DNA from: Streptomyces antibioticus
Lineage (GTDB): Bacteria; Actinomycetota; Actinomycetes; Streptomycetales; Streptomycetaceae
Assembly (NCBI RefSeq): GCF_002019855.1
Contig: NZ_CM007717.1
Location: forward strand, 5,071,798-5,135,797
DNA: 64,000 nt
Direction: 5' to 3'
Numbering within the stretch: position 1 is the stretch's first letter; every line of letters starts with the position of its first letter. Both the position numbers and the translations under genes were made by a program. The notes beneath the pieces were generated by a model that was not told the DNA's origin, made no database searches, and saw nothing but the letters and a program-made list of their open reading frames with translations. Below, piece after piece: positions 19,645 to 27,288 of the stretch.

Positions 19645-19690
19645 AAACCCCCTCTGATCAGGTTAATCACCTGGTCAGAGGGGGTTTCTT
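19645..19690 (+). terminator. tRNA-Tyr terminator supplied by the element
   Basis: A 19-bp stem with one mismatch (arms 19645-19663 and 19669-19687, AAACCCCCTCTGATCAGGT type) is followed by T residues. It lies just inside the element, and a different stem of similar build follows attR at 38511. Confidence 0.88.
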
Positions 19691-19809
19691 ATTGACTCGC
19701 CCTGTTCGATCCGTTGCGGACGGAGCTTGGGCGTGTCTCACTCGGTACCGCCCATATCCCATCGTTGATCAGTGCGTGTCCCCCAGGTGTCCCCCGGGGG
19801 AGAGCAAGA

Positions 19810-21189
19810 TCACTCGGGTTCGTTCCACTCCCGAAGAGCTGCGTCGATCCGGCTGTTCGCGTGCTCCCGCGTCTGGTCAAGCACCTTGGCGTACACCTTG
19901 TGCAGTACGGCGATGCTGTGTCCGGCACGGCGGGCGCACTCCATCGCGTCGACCCCGGAGCTGAGCCAGAACGAGACGCCGGCGTGCCGCAGGTCGTAGG
20001 GGCGACGGGCCAGCAGCGAGGCCGTTTCCGCCTCGCTCAGCACGTCCTTCCGGGCCTTGGCCCACACCTCCCCGTAGCCGGTTTCCTGTAGTAGGCCATT
20101 GCGGTTGGTCCGAAAGAGCCGGCCATCGGGCGCCGTGCCGTGCGTGGCGATGTGCTGCCGCAGCAGGCGCACGAAGTGCGGCGGGATCGGCACCGGACGA
20201 GAGTCCTTCTTGGCGCGGGCCTTGAGGTGGCGTGTCTCATGCGCCGTTCCGTCGTCGGTCCAGCTCCGTCCGGCCCGGACGACTCCTTGCCGCAGCGTGA
20301 GCATCCCCCATCCCGTCTCCGGAAGATGGCACTGACTCACGTGCAGTCCGGCAGCCTCAGCGGGACGCATGGCCGCGTAGTACAGGCACCCGAAGAACGC
20401 TTCCAAGTGCCGCCCACGCGGGCCCTGCTCGCGCACCCCTGCCAGTAGCGCGCGGACCTGGCGAGGGTTGGCGACGCTCTCAGGGTCCACCGCTTCCACC
20501 GACTTCGGGGCGGTCCACTTCACGGCCCTGATCGGGTTGACCGGCATCGTGAAGTACTGCTCTTCCACGGCGAGCCCGAGAACGTCGCTGAGACATGCCC
20601 GCTTGCGCTTCGCGGTGCGCGGCGACGCCTCTTTCCCGTCCAGCCGCAGGGACAGTGCGTCCAGGGCCAGACGTACGGTCGCGGGGTCTTCCATGGCGGA
20701 GACCGGCATGGAGTGCTTGGAGATCCAAGCGAGGGCGCGGGCCACATCATCCGGCGGGGTCTCGTTCCAGCGGTTCCGGTTGTACGCCCACCCGTACAGC
20801 GCGCGCCGCATGAGCGCGGTGTCAGGCATCCCCGTCTTCGTCTTCACGAGTGCGGGGGTGATGGTCGCCAGCGCATCGGCGTAGTTCTTCCGCGACTTCG
20901 CCGGCGCCAATGCCCACTTGCGGTCGACGTACGTGCGGCTGTGCTCGTACCACGTGATGGAGCCCTGTTTGGCGCGCAGTTCGGATACGGGCAGGCCCGT
21001 ATCCTCGTCGAACTGGTCGCCGCGTCGCACGGCGGACATCAGCTCCGAGCGGCGCCCCTCGGCCTGAACCTTGAGCGTGTAGCTCTTGGAGTGCTTGCGC
21101 TCCCCGACCAGCCAGCGCAGGCGGTAGGGCTTCGGGCGATCCTTGCGAACCTCGATGGAGTAGAGGCGAACGTCGTAGGTCAATGCCAT
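19810..21189 (-). CDS. int: Tyrosine site-specific integrase
   Basis: This 459-residue phage-type tyrosine recombinase has an N-terminal arm-binding region, a core-binding domain (about 75-180) and a catalytic domain. Visible residues are the first arginine in YYAAMRPAEAAGL, R401 in the YDLRHAG box, H424 in RRAGHS and nucleophile Y433 in LHKVYAK. The usual histidine of the HxLRH box is replaced by tyrosine (Y398), seen in many Streptomyces element integrases. It should recombine attP with the tRNA-Tyr attB. The gene reads toward attL and follows xis on the same strand. Confidence 0.95.
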   Translation of the reverse strand: MALTYDVRLYSIEVRKDRPKPYRLRWLVGERKHSKSYTLKVQAEGRRSELMSAVRRGDQFDEDTGLPVSELRAKQGSITWYEHSRTYVDRKWALAPAKSRKNYADALATITPALVKTKTGMPDTALMRRALYGWAYNRNRWNETPPDDVARALAWISKHSMPVSAMEDPATVRLALDALSLRLDGKEASPRTAKRKRACLSDVLGLAVEEQYFTMPVNPIRAVKWTAPKSVEAVDPESVANPRQVRALLAGVREQGPRGRHLEAFFGCLYYAAMRPAEAAGLHVSQCHLPETGWGMLTLRQGVVRAGRSWTDDGTAHETRHLKARAKKDSRPVPIPPHFVRLLRQHIATHGTAPDGRLFRTNRNGLLQETGYGEVWAKARKDVLSEAETASLLARRPYDLRHAGVSFWLSSGVDAMECARRAGHSIAVLHKVYAKVLDQTREHANSRIDAALREWNEPE

Positions 21190-21200
21190 ATGAACTCCAA

Positions 21201-21227
21201 AGGGGCCCGCCGTCTCGGCGGGCCCCT
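21201..21227 (-). terminator. Strong hairpin between xis and int
   Basis: AGGGGCCCGCCG (21201-21212) pairs perfectly with 21216-21227 around a 3-nt loop. It lacks a T tract, so it may attenuate read-through from xis into int or stabilise the mRNA rather than fully terminate. Confidence 0.55.
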
Positions 21228-21252
21228 CGTGTCTCGTGTGTGCGAAAGGTGG

Positions 21253-21438
21253 TCAGGCAGCGTCTTCCATGGACGCCCACCACGCGTCGAGGTCGCTGCG
21301 GCGGCAGCGGAGCTGACCGTTGGGCAGTTTGATGAGCTTGGGAGCCTTGCCACGGGCGCGCATGCGGTAGAACGCGGCGCGGCTCATCTCGATCTCTTCG
21401 AGCACTTCGCGGAGCTTGAGCTTCTCGGTGCCAGCCAA
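21253..21438 (-). CDS. xis: Excisionase / AlpA-like helix-turn-helix protein
   Basis: The 61-residue MerR-like winged-helix protein reads LKLREVLEEIEMSRAAFYRMRARGKAPKLIKLPNGQLRCRRSDLDAWWASME, the usual pattern of element excisionases that bend att DNA and steer the integrase. It sits immediately upstream of int on the same strand, with the iteron array upstream of it. Confidence 0.85.
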   Translation of the reverse strand: MAGTEKLKLREVLEEIEMSRAAFYRMRARGKAPKLIKLPNGQLRCRRSDLDAWWASMEDAA

Positions 21439-21488
21439 GGTGGTGACTCCTTCGACGTGTCTGGCCGTTCGGCCCCGTTCTCAGATGT

Positions 21489-21698
21489 CCGCTACATCCG
21501 CTACGCCGCTACATCGCAGGTCAGCGGGGGTGCTTGTGTAGCGGACGTGTGGGATGTAGCGGCTACGGCGCTACGCGCGGGTGTGGCCGTAGCCGCTACA
21601 TCGGGTGGTTGCCGCTACAGGATTTGGGGCTTTGACCTGGGGTGTAGCGGATGTAGCGGCAGTAGCGGACCTACGGGGAGGGGGGCGGGCAGTAGCGG
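21489..21698. repeat. Iteron array GTAGCGG/CCGCTAC, candidate replication origin
   Basis: Eleven exact copies of the heptamer occur in 210 bp. Five read CCGCTAC (at 21489, 21498, 21506, 21593, 21612) and six read GTAGCGG (at 21538, 21556, 21644, 21653, 21662, 21692). A one-base variant is near 21568. The last copy lies inside the 3' end of the DUF3631 gene. Clustered short iterons beside replication genes suggest an initiator-binding origin. An operator for xis-int is the alternative. Confidence 0.7.
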
Positions 21699-22798
21699 GC
21701 CCACGCGTCTTCGAGGTCTTCGCTGTAGTAGCCCTTGAGGACCCCGCCGGCCGTGCGGATGTTGCGTGAGGCGACGGGGGTTCCGTCCGCGGTGACGTAC
21801 TGGCTGAGCATCTTGGACAGGCGCCGGTTGTCGAGTGCCTTGCCGTCGAGGTCGGCCCACGGGGCGTCATCGAGGGCGTTGAGCCTGTCGAGTACGGCGA
21901 TGGTGGGCAGGCGGTCGATGCCCACCATGACGTGGTCGCGCAGGTCGGTGAGCAGGCGGATGCCGATGCTGCCCTTGTCGTTGACCTGGGATGCCTTGAC
22001 CAGCTCGATGCAGGCTTCGCGGGCGCGCTTGGGCCAGTCGCCGCCGACCGCGTCCGCGACGGCGAGCAGTGGTTCCCACACGTCGGCGGGGCGGTCGGTG
22101 ACGCCCTCGGGCATCTGCGGCCAGGCGCCCGCGATGAACTCGCTTGTCTCTTCAGCCCACTTCGCGAGGCGGTCGCGCAGGGCGAAGCCTTCCTTTTCGT
22201 GGATGCGCGAGCGGTATGGTTCCGCCTTTTCGTTTCTGGCCCGCCGGCGCATGCGGATGATGACCGAGCGGGTCAGGATCGTGTCGGGCAGCGAGCCGAG
22301 ACCGGCGACCGCTACGGCGGTGTAGGAGGGGAACGCCTGCACGGTCTGGTTGGCGCCGTCCCCGACGCACCGGTACATCACCTTGCCGCGCCGGTGCCCG
22401 GCGTTGATGAATCCGCGGAGCTGTTCGTTCTCCCCAGCTTTGGGGCCGAAGATGGTGTCGATCTCGTCGAACAGGATCGTGGGCCGCTTGCCGTCGACCC
22501 CGGAAACGGCGCGGAACAGGGCGGCGGCGGATGCGTCGACCGCAGCCATGGGGTTGGGCACGAGGGTTTCCACGATCTCCAGCGCCCGCGACTTCCCGGA
22601 TCCCGGTTCGGGGCTGAGGAAGGCGAGGCGGGGGGTGGACTCGAAGCAGTCGAGCAGGTGGGCGTGCGCATCCCACAACGTCACGGCGACGTAGGCGGCT
22701 TCGGTGGGGAAGACGTTGAAGCGCCGGTGGAAGGCTTCCACCTCGTTGAGCAGCGCGGCGCCGTCGATGGTGGGCGAGGCGGGGGGCTGGCTGGTCAT
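21671..22798 (-). CDS. DUF3631 P-loop ATPase (replication helicase-like)
   Basis: The 375-residue protein has Walker A SPEPGSGKS (G66-S70), Walker B TILFDEID (D111, E112) and the DUF3631 C-terminal part (WEPLLAVADAVGGDWPKRAREA, LDRLNALDDAPWADLDGKALDNRRLSKML). Such proteins pair with prim-pol primases in actinobacterial elements and are thought to act in replication initiation or unwinding. Its start overlaps the stop of the 69-residue gene (ATGA), which overlaps prim-pol in the same way, so the three are translationally coupled. The iterons lie at its 3' end. Confidence 0.88.
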   Translation of the reverse strand: MTSQPPASPTIDGAALLNEVEAFHRRFNVFPTEAAYVAVTLWDAHAHLLDCFESTPRLAFLSPEPGSGKSRALEIVETLVPNPMAAVDASAAALFRAVSGVDGKRPTILFDEIDTIFGPKAGENEQLRGFINAGHRRGKVMYRCVGDGANQTVQAFPSYTAVAVAGLGSLPDTILTRSVIIRMRRRARNEKAEPYRSRIHEKEGFALRDRLAKWAEETSEFIAGAWPQMPEGVTDRPADVWEPLLAVADAVGGDWPKRAREACIELVKASQVNDKGSIGIRLLTDLRDHVMVGIDRLPTIAVLDRLNALDDAPWADLDGKALDNRRLSKMLSQYVTADGTPVASRNIRTAGGVLKGYYSEDLEDAWARYCPPPSP

Positions 22799-23004
22799 GC
22801 GGCCCGTCCTTCCTGAGAGTTGCGCAACGGGCAGGCGGCGCGGTGCCCGTCATGGCCGTGCGGGTTACTGCCAAGGGAAGTTCGGACGCCTTCGGCGACG
22901 CCCTTCGGGGCGCCCACGGCCGGTGCGGGCGAGGCGAGTTCGGCGGCCTGCCCTGCGTCCGCGAGTGGTTGGCCTTCCAAGGGGGAGGTGAGGGGGGCGT
23001 TCAT
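22795..23004 (-). CDS. 69-residue protein coupled between prim-pol and DUF3631 ATPase
   Basis: The start ATG 23004-23002 overlaps the prim-pol stop and the stop overlaps the ATPase start, both as ATGA. This makes it a real coding frame despite its size. It is Ala/Pro-rich in the first half and ends with NPHGHDGHRAACPLR, a cluster of His and one Cys that could bind metal. I do not recognise a family. Position suggests an accessory or bridging part of the replication complex. Confidence 0.7.
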   Translation of the reverse strand: MNAPLTSPLEGQPLADAGQAAELASPAPAVGAPKGVAEGVRTSLGSNPHGHDGHRAACPLRNSQEGRAA

Positions 23005-23909
23005 GCCGCGTCCCGGGGGCGGGCCTTGCGGATGGAGCTGTCCAGGGCGCTGCGGATGGTGGCGCGGCACTCGGCGGCGGTGAGTCCCCGCGCCTCGCCC
23101 GCCCCTTGGAAGGCTTCTTCCACCACGTGGCGGGGGACGTCGCCCCACGCGACGAAGCGCCCCACCTTGAAGGCGCACCGGTTGAGTGTGGTGTTGCGCT
23201 GCCTGTCCGGCGCCGCAGACACGACCGCGCACTCGGCTTCCAGCGCGGCCACGGCCGCGCGGTTCCCGTCGACCACAGGCAGCCGCAGCGGCCCCGCAGA
23301 GCGCGCGGGGGCAGGTTCCAGGATGGTGTGCAGCCATCCGGGCAGCGGAGCCGCCACGGAGCCGTTGACGGCTTTGTAGGTTCCGGTGTCGGTGGTGCTG
23401 CCCGCGGCGACGACGTAGCCGCCCCATGCGCGGGTGTCGATCAACTCACCGATGGTTCCTGCGGTGTTGGCAAACCGCGCGTCGGGTGGGGCGGTGAAGT
23501 ACAGGTGTGTCCCGCCGCTCGCGGTCCGCACCCGGTAGGTGTCGGGGACGGGGTGTCCGGCGCGCTCGCAGAGCGCCTCAAAGGTCGTCGCGCCGCAAGG
23601 CGCGTCCGCACTGCCCTTGGACTTGGGCATGTCGAGGTCGACGACGACCAGCCCGGAGGGGCCGGTGGCGATGCCGACGTTGAACGCGCCGGACGACCAT
23701 GCGGCGCGGATGCGCTCGGGGTCGGTGGTGGCGCGCTGCTCCCACTTCACGTGTCCGCCGGCGCATCGGCCCGTGCGGGGGCAGGTGACTTCGCCGTGCA
23801 GAGCGGGCCGCTTGGTGCCGGGGCGGAGGGGGAAGACGTGCCAGCCGCGGGCGGCGGCATCCAGGGCCGCCGCCAGGGGGTCTCGCGGGACGGTGCCTGC
23901 ATAGGTCAT
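23001..23909 (-). CDS. Bifunctional DNA primase/polymerase (prim-pol domain)
   Basis: The 302-residue protein has the prim-pol fold: RGWHVFPLRPGTKRP at the N-terminus, a C43-x5-C49-GG-H53 zinc-like insert, NVGIATGPSGLVVVDLDMP with catalytic D91 and D93, and SGGTHLYF with H135. The family synthesises primers and extends them, allowing autonomous replication of excised elements. It is preceded by the first copy of the 89-bp leader hairpin and followed by the coupled 69-residue gene and the DUF3631 ATPase. Confidence 0.93.
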   Translation of the reverse strand: MTYAGTVPRDPLAAALDAAARGWHVFPLRPGTKRPALHGEVTCPRTGRCAGGHVKWEQRATTDPERIRAAWSSGAFNVGIATGPSGLVVVDLDMPKSKGSADAPCGATTFEALCERAGHPVPDTYRVRTASGGTHLYFTAPPDARFANTAGTIGELIDTRAWGGYVVAAGSTTDTGTYKAVNGSVAAPLPGWLHTILEPAPARSAGPLRLPVVDGNRAAVAALEAECAVVSAAPDRQRNTTLNRCAFKVGRFVAWGDVPRHVVEEAFQGAGEARGLTAAECRATIRSALDSSIRKARPRDAA

Positions 23910-23992
23910 GCTGGGGGTTCTCCTGATCTCTTGGAGGGACGGGAGGACCGGGGCGGGCGCAGGCTTGTGGTGAGACGGCGCCCGCCTCGGGC
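23904..23992 (-). promoter_or_regulatory. Conserved leader hairpin, copy 1 (before prim-pol)
   Basis: An 89-bp block is repeated at 25269-25357 with one mismatch. Read on the minus strand it has a 9-bp stem (plus-strand arms 23952-23960 and 23978-23986) closing a 17-nt loop CGTCTCACCACAAGCCT. A C/T-rich stretch follows, then AGGAG and the prim-pol ATG. A third copy at 31346 keeps the loop but has different, still complementary arms. Confidence 0.75.
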
Positions 23993-23996
23993 GTAC

Positions 23997-25274
23997 CTAG
24001 GCGATGTCCAGGGCGAGTTGCGACGGGGCATCGGCCGACGCTTCGGGCGCGTCGACAGCGAGCAGCGTGCGGTAGGCGAGGGCGGCCTGATGGATGACCA
24101 CGCCGTTGCCGAGGATCTTGAGTTGGTCGGAGCGGGACAGACCCAGGTCCGTGCCAGTCACCCAGCCGGGATCGGCGCCCATCATCCATTCCACGAACGC
24201 GGGGGCCAGGCGGCGGTTTCCCTTGGTGCCCGCTTCGGTCGGCTCCGGCGCCGGGCGTCCCAGGACCGTTTCCCACCGGTGGATGGCGGGGCCGTAGTCG
24301 GTGCCGTTGGTTGCCACCCACCGCCCGTCCAGACGCACGGCCTGGCCGGGCAGGTAGTAGTTGCCGGCCGTGTCGCGCTGGTTGGGTCCGCCGTGCGGCC
24401 CGTCGGAAGCCTTCGGGGTGGGCAGCAGATTGACCACCACCTCGTTCAGGGGGCGGGAGTTGGTCCCTAAGAGGTTGGAGGCGCCGGACTTCCAGTCGCG
24501 GGCCGCAGGGGTGGGCAGCAGCGTCACGGCGGTACGCAGGTTCAACCCGCCCTTGCGTTTGGGGGAGGTGCCGGGGCCACCGGTGCCGTCGGCGGCAGCC
24601 GGGGTGGGCAGCAACCTCAGCCATCCGTCGGAGGCAGCAAGAACACCACTTCGTCCTCCAGCGTCGGCCCGTGCCCGCCCGCCTTGCGCTTGTCCGGATG
24701 CTGCGGCCCCCCATTGCGTCCCAACTGTGAGGTGGGGGTCTTCAGCAGCGGGATACGCGACGGCGAACCAGCGGTCGCGCCGGTGGCAGGCTCCGACTTC
24801 GGGATCTCCAGCGCGTAGGCACATCCACCGCGCGTCGTACCCGATCGCGGCCAGGTCGGCGGCGACGACGTCGAGTCCCCGGCTGCGGAGGGCGGCGACG
24901 TTCTCCAGGAAGACGAGTCGGGGGCGAAGATGGCGAATGGCTTGGGCGATCGTTTTCCAGAGTCCTGAGCGGTCACCGGCGATCCCTCCCCGAGGTCCGG
25001 CGTTGGAGATGTCCTGGCAGGGGAAGCCAGCGGTCAGTGCCGCCGGGCGCGCCAGCGTTGCAGACAGGCTGGCCCAGTCGACGGCGGTGATGTCGCCGAG
25101 GTTGTGGACACCGGGCAGGCGGGCGGCGAGCAGCCGGGACGCGGCCGGGTCCTTCTCGCCGACCATGACCGTGGGCAGGCCGGTGACGGCTTCCACGGCC
25201 TGGTCAAGCGCACCGGAGCCGGTGCACAGGCTGATGTTGCCGCCCTCCGGCGGCGCGACGGGGTGATGGGTCAT
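23997..25274 (-). CDS. DNA (cytosine-5) methyltransferase
   Basis: This 425-residue C5 methyltransferase has the ordered motifs: I (SLCTGSGALDQAV), IV with catalytic C86 in GFPCQDIS, VI ENV (124-126), VIII CHRRDRWF and X ILGNGVV near the C-terminus. The target-recognition part (about 200-340) has a repeated LLPTPxAxDG phrase. No restriction endonuclease is next to it, so it is an orphan enzyme that could mask the element from host restriction or mark origin DNA. It has its own copy of the leader hairpin just upstream. Confidence 0.93.
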   Translation of the reverse strand: MTHHPVAPPEGGNISLCTGSGALDQAVEAVTGLPTVMVGEKDPAASRLLAARLPGVHNLGDITAVDWASLSATLARPAALTAGFPCQDISNAGPRGGIAGDRSGLWKTIAQAIRHLRPRLVFLENVAALRSRGLDVVAADLAAIGYDARWMCLRAGDPEVGACHRRDRWFAVAYPAAEDPHLTVGTQWGAAASGQAQGGRARADAGGRSGVLAASDGWLRLLPTPAAADGTGGPGTSPKRKGGLNLRTAVTLLPTPAARDWKSGASNLLGTNSRPLNEVVVNLLPTPKASDGPHGGPNQRDTAGNYYLPGQAVRLDGRWVATNGTDYGPAIHRWETVLGRPAPEPTEAGTKGNRRLAPAFVEWMMGADPGWVTGTDLGLSRSDQLKILGNGVVIHQAALAYRTLLAVDAPEASADAPSQLALDIA

Positions 25275-25357
25275 GCTGGGGGGTCTCCTGATCTCTTGGA
25301 GGGACGGGAGGACCGGGGCGGGCGCAGGCTTGTGGTGAGACGGCGCCCGCCTCGGGC
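25269..25357 (-). promoter_or_regulatory. Conserved leader hairpin, copy 2 (before methyltransferase)
   Basis: It is identical to copy 1 in 88 of 89 positions. Stem arms are at 25317-25325 and 25343-25351. It lies directly between the 131-residue gene upstream and the methyltransferase ATG. Confidence 0.75.
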
Positions 25358-25361
25358 ATAG

Positions 25362-25757
25362 CTACAGGTCGTCGTCGGTGTGGTCGATCGGGCCGCAGTA
25401 ACCGAGCGGGCCGGCGGCGCGGTGGGCGCGTTCCAGGGCTTCGGCCATCGCGGTGGCGTGCTGCTCAGCCTCGCGCAGCGCCTTCGAGACGGTGTTGGCG
25501 TGCTCGGTGGGGGTGCCGTGGTCGGCGGTGAGGTGTCCGGCCGTGTGGAGGTCGGCCAGCATGGTGCCGATCTGGTCGAATGCCTGCGGCAGCCGGTGGG
25601 CGAGCGTGCCGAAGGCGCCGATGGCGCGGTACACGGTGCCGGGGTAGGCGATGCCGGTGCGCCTGCCGACGCTGCGCACGGTGGTGTGGTTGAAGGCACG
25701 CACGGCCTCAGCGGCGGCGCGCGGGTGCTCGATCGGGTCGGTGTCGCGGTTGGGCAC
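25362..25757 (-). CDS. Conserved element protein of unknown function (131 aa)
   Basis: A soluble, mainly helical 131-residue protein with no motif I can name. The middle reads AYPGTVYRAIGAFGTLAHRLPQAFDQIGTML, and a helical ALREAEQHATAMAEALERAHRAAG segment could form a coiled coil. It ends four bases before leader copy 2 and follows the zinc-ribbon gene. A DNA-binding or partition-like role is possible but not supported directly. Confidence 0.65.
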   Translation of the reverse strand: MPNRDTDPIEHPRAAAEAVRAFNHTTVRSVGRRTGIAYPGTVYRAIGAFGTLAHRLPQAFDQIGTMLADLHTAGHLTADHGTPTEHANTVSKALREAEQHATAMAEALERAHRAAGPLGYCGPIDHTDDDL

Positions 25758-25773
25758 AGGAGTTCCTCTCGGG

Positions 25774-26061
25774 TCAGAAGGGGGGTTCGTCGCTGTAGCC
25801 GACAGGGCCCCACGGATCGCGGTGCCGGTTGCGGCGCAGCCACCGGGGCGGTCGCGGGAGGGGCATGAGGAGCCAGCGGCGGTTCTCGTCCCAGCACTCG
25901 CAGGGGTCCCACTCGGTTCCGGCGTACTCGCCGGTCTCGTGGTCGCCGTAGTCGTACGCGGTGCCGCCTTCGCCCTCGCACCGCGGGCAATCGGGGTGGG
26001 GAGTGTCGGTCAGGACCAGGGACCGGCGCGGCCAGGTCGTGAGCTGAATGCGCAGTCGCAT
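25774..26061 (-). CDS. Small CxxC...CxC zinc-ribbon-like protein (95 aa)
   Basis: ATG 26061 opens a 95-residue frame with CPRCEGEGG at about 25-33 and CEC at about 57-59, a DnaJ-type half-site arrangement suited to one zinc ion. A basic Trp/Arg-rich part follows (RPPRWLRRNRHRDPWGP). Small zinc-ribbon proteins are common in actinomycete transfer elements; the function is unknown. Confidence 0.65.
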   Translation of the reverse strand: MRLRIQLTTWPRRSLVLTDTPHPDCPRCEGEGGTAYDYGDHETGEYAGTEWDPCECWDENRRWLLMPLPRPPRWLRRNRHRDPWGPVGYSDEPPF

Positions 26062-26078
26062 CACAGGCGTTGCTCTCC

Positions 26079-26531
26079 TCAGCCGTGGAAGTGGTTGCGC
26101 TTGATCACGGCCTTGCGGATGTGGACCGTGGTCCCGCCGCGATGGCCGCCCGCGCTGAAGACCTGCACGGCGATGAAGCCGCCGAAGATGACGGCGGCGA
26201 GGATGACGAGCTGGGTGACCAGGGCGGCGAGGGCGGTGATGAACGCGGTCAGTAGGAACAGCCCACCGCACACGGCAAGGAACCCCACGCCCCCGAGGGC
26301 GACGTTCACCGCAGCCCGCGAGACCACCGGCTTGGCGGCGGCCGGTTCCGGCTGCACGGGGGTGATGGCGTAGCCGGTGACGACACGGCCGTCGGGGAGG
26401 ACGACGCTCGCCACGGCCGGGATGCCAGCGGCCTGCACGGGCGCGATCGGCGCCAGGGGCGCGGGCGCGATCGGGGTGGGGCGGTGGACTTCCACGGCCG
26501 CCGCGGCAGGGGCGTGGGCGGGCTGGTTCAT
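26079..26531 (-). CDS. Spread-type membrane protein (DUF6251-like)
   Basis: The 150-residue protein has a Pro/Ala-rich N-terminal half and two strongly hydrophobic segments (about 75-97 and 100-122), then a basic end HIRKAVIKRNHFHG. The position in the run of small genes downstream of the transfer ATPase fits Spd proteins, which help plasmid DNA spread through septa of the recipient mycelium. The DUF number is from memory of similar proteins and is tentative. Confidence 0.65.
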   Translation of the reverse strand: MNQPAHAPAAAAVEVHRPTPIAPAPLAPIAPVQAAGIPAVASVVLPDGRVVTGYAITPVQPEPAAAKPVVSRAAVNVALGGVGFLAVCGGLFLLTAFITALAALVTQLVILAAVIFGGFIAVQVFSAGGHRGGTTVHIRKAVIKRNHFHG

Positions 26532-26544
26532 GTGGGTCTCCTTC

Positions 26545-26739
26545 TCAGTTGCCGAGGGCCGTGAGGGCGTCGGCGGACGCCTGCACGACGTTGTGGATGG
26601 GCTCGTAGGCGCCGGTTCCGGCGGCGAAGAACCCGAACAGGAACAGGACCAGGGCGGCGCCGCCGCCGGCGGACTTGGTCTTGACGGCGAAGACGGAGGC
26701 GGCGCCGAACAGCAGCACGGCGGAGATGTTGAGGATCAC
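26545..26739 (-). CDS. Two-helix small membrane protein (64 aa)
   Basis: GTG 26739 opens a 64-residue frame with two hydrophobic helices (about 3-18 and 26-42) separated by KTKSAGGG, and a polar tail. The open frame continues upstream but that part is Arg/Pro-rich and unlike a protein start. It is a probable spread or transfer accessory protein in the same small-gene cluster. Confidence 0.6.
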   Translation of the reverse strand: MILNISAVLLFGAASVFAVKTKSAGGGAALVLFLFGFFAAGTGAYEPIHNVVQASADALTALGN

Positions 26740-26895
26740 GGCAGACAACTCGCTTTCGGGCGAGGCGGATGGGTGGATACGCTCTGCGCGCCCCGGGTGC
26801 TGGCAAGTTCGGGGCGCGCAGACCGGCGACCGTGCCCGCCTGGCTCCAGCTAGGAGCGGGGTCCGTCTCATGACGGGCGGTCGCCGGTCGCCTGC

Positions 26896-27147
26896 TCAGC
26901 CGGTGCCGGCGCGGTAGATGCGGGCCCAGCGGTTGTAGAGCCAGCGGCCGACGCGTATGCGCTTGCCGGTGGCGTGGCAGCGGCGGCAGTCCTTGCCGCG
27001 CTTCATGCGGCCCTTGCGGTCGGTCTTCATCTCGAACCCCCATCCCCGGCACCTGCGGCAGGGGCCGAACGGGGAGACCGCGCACATCCCGGCGTAACCG
27101 AGCGTGATGGTCAGTAGGCAGGCGATAGCGAGCAGGGCAAGGCTCAT
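26896..27147 (-). CDS. Membrane-anchored DnaJ-type zinc-motif protein (83 aa)
   Basis: ATG 27147 follows GGAGGG. One N-terminal membrane helix (about 2-20) is followed by two CRRC-type motifs, CRRCRGWG and CRRCHATG, about 20 residues apart, and a basic tail RIRVGRWLYNRWARIYR. The two CxxC pairs should bind one zinc. It lies directly downstream of the palindromic CCGCTA cluster, which could control it. Confidence 0.7.
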   Translation of the reverse strand: MSLALLAIACLLTITLGYAGMCAVSPFGPCRRCRGWGFEMKTDRKGRMKRGKDCRRCHATGKRIRVGRWLYNRWARIYRAGTG

Positions 27148-27190
27148 GAGGGGCCCTCCGGGGCAGGATTCTGGGGTTTCCGCAGGTGGG

Positions 27191-27278
27191 CCGCTATCCG
27201 CTAGCGGCCTGATCAAAGGCGGTTTGGGGCGCTAGCGGGGCCGCTAACGTTAGCGGGGTGTGCCGCTAGCGTTAGCGG
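27191..27278. repeat. Palindromic CCGCTA cluster, candidate operator or transfer site
   Basis: Within 88 bp there are CCGCTAGCGG (27198-27207), GCTAGC in GGCGCTAGCGG (27231-27236), the perfect 16-bp palindrome CCGCTAACGTTAGCGG (27241-27256), and CCGCTAGCGTTAGCGG (27263-27278). They lie just downstream of the transfer ATPase gene. The half-site CCGCTA is shared with the iteron array at 21489-21698. Confidence 0.65.
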
Positions 27279-27288
27279 CCCCGGAGCG

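Noticed and set aside
21489-21698. The repeats as a CRISPR array
   Set aside because: Heptamers in both orientations with irregular short spacing are iterons, and no cas genes are nearby.
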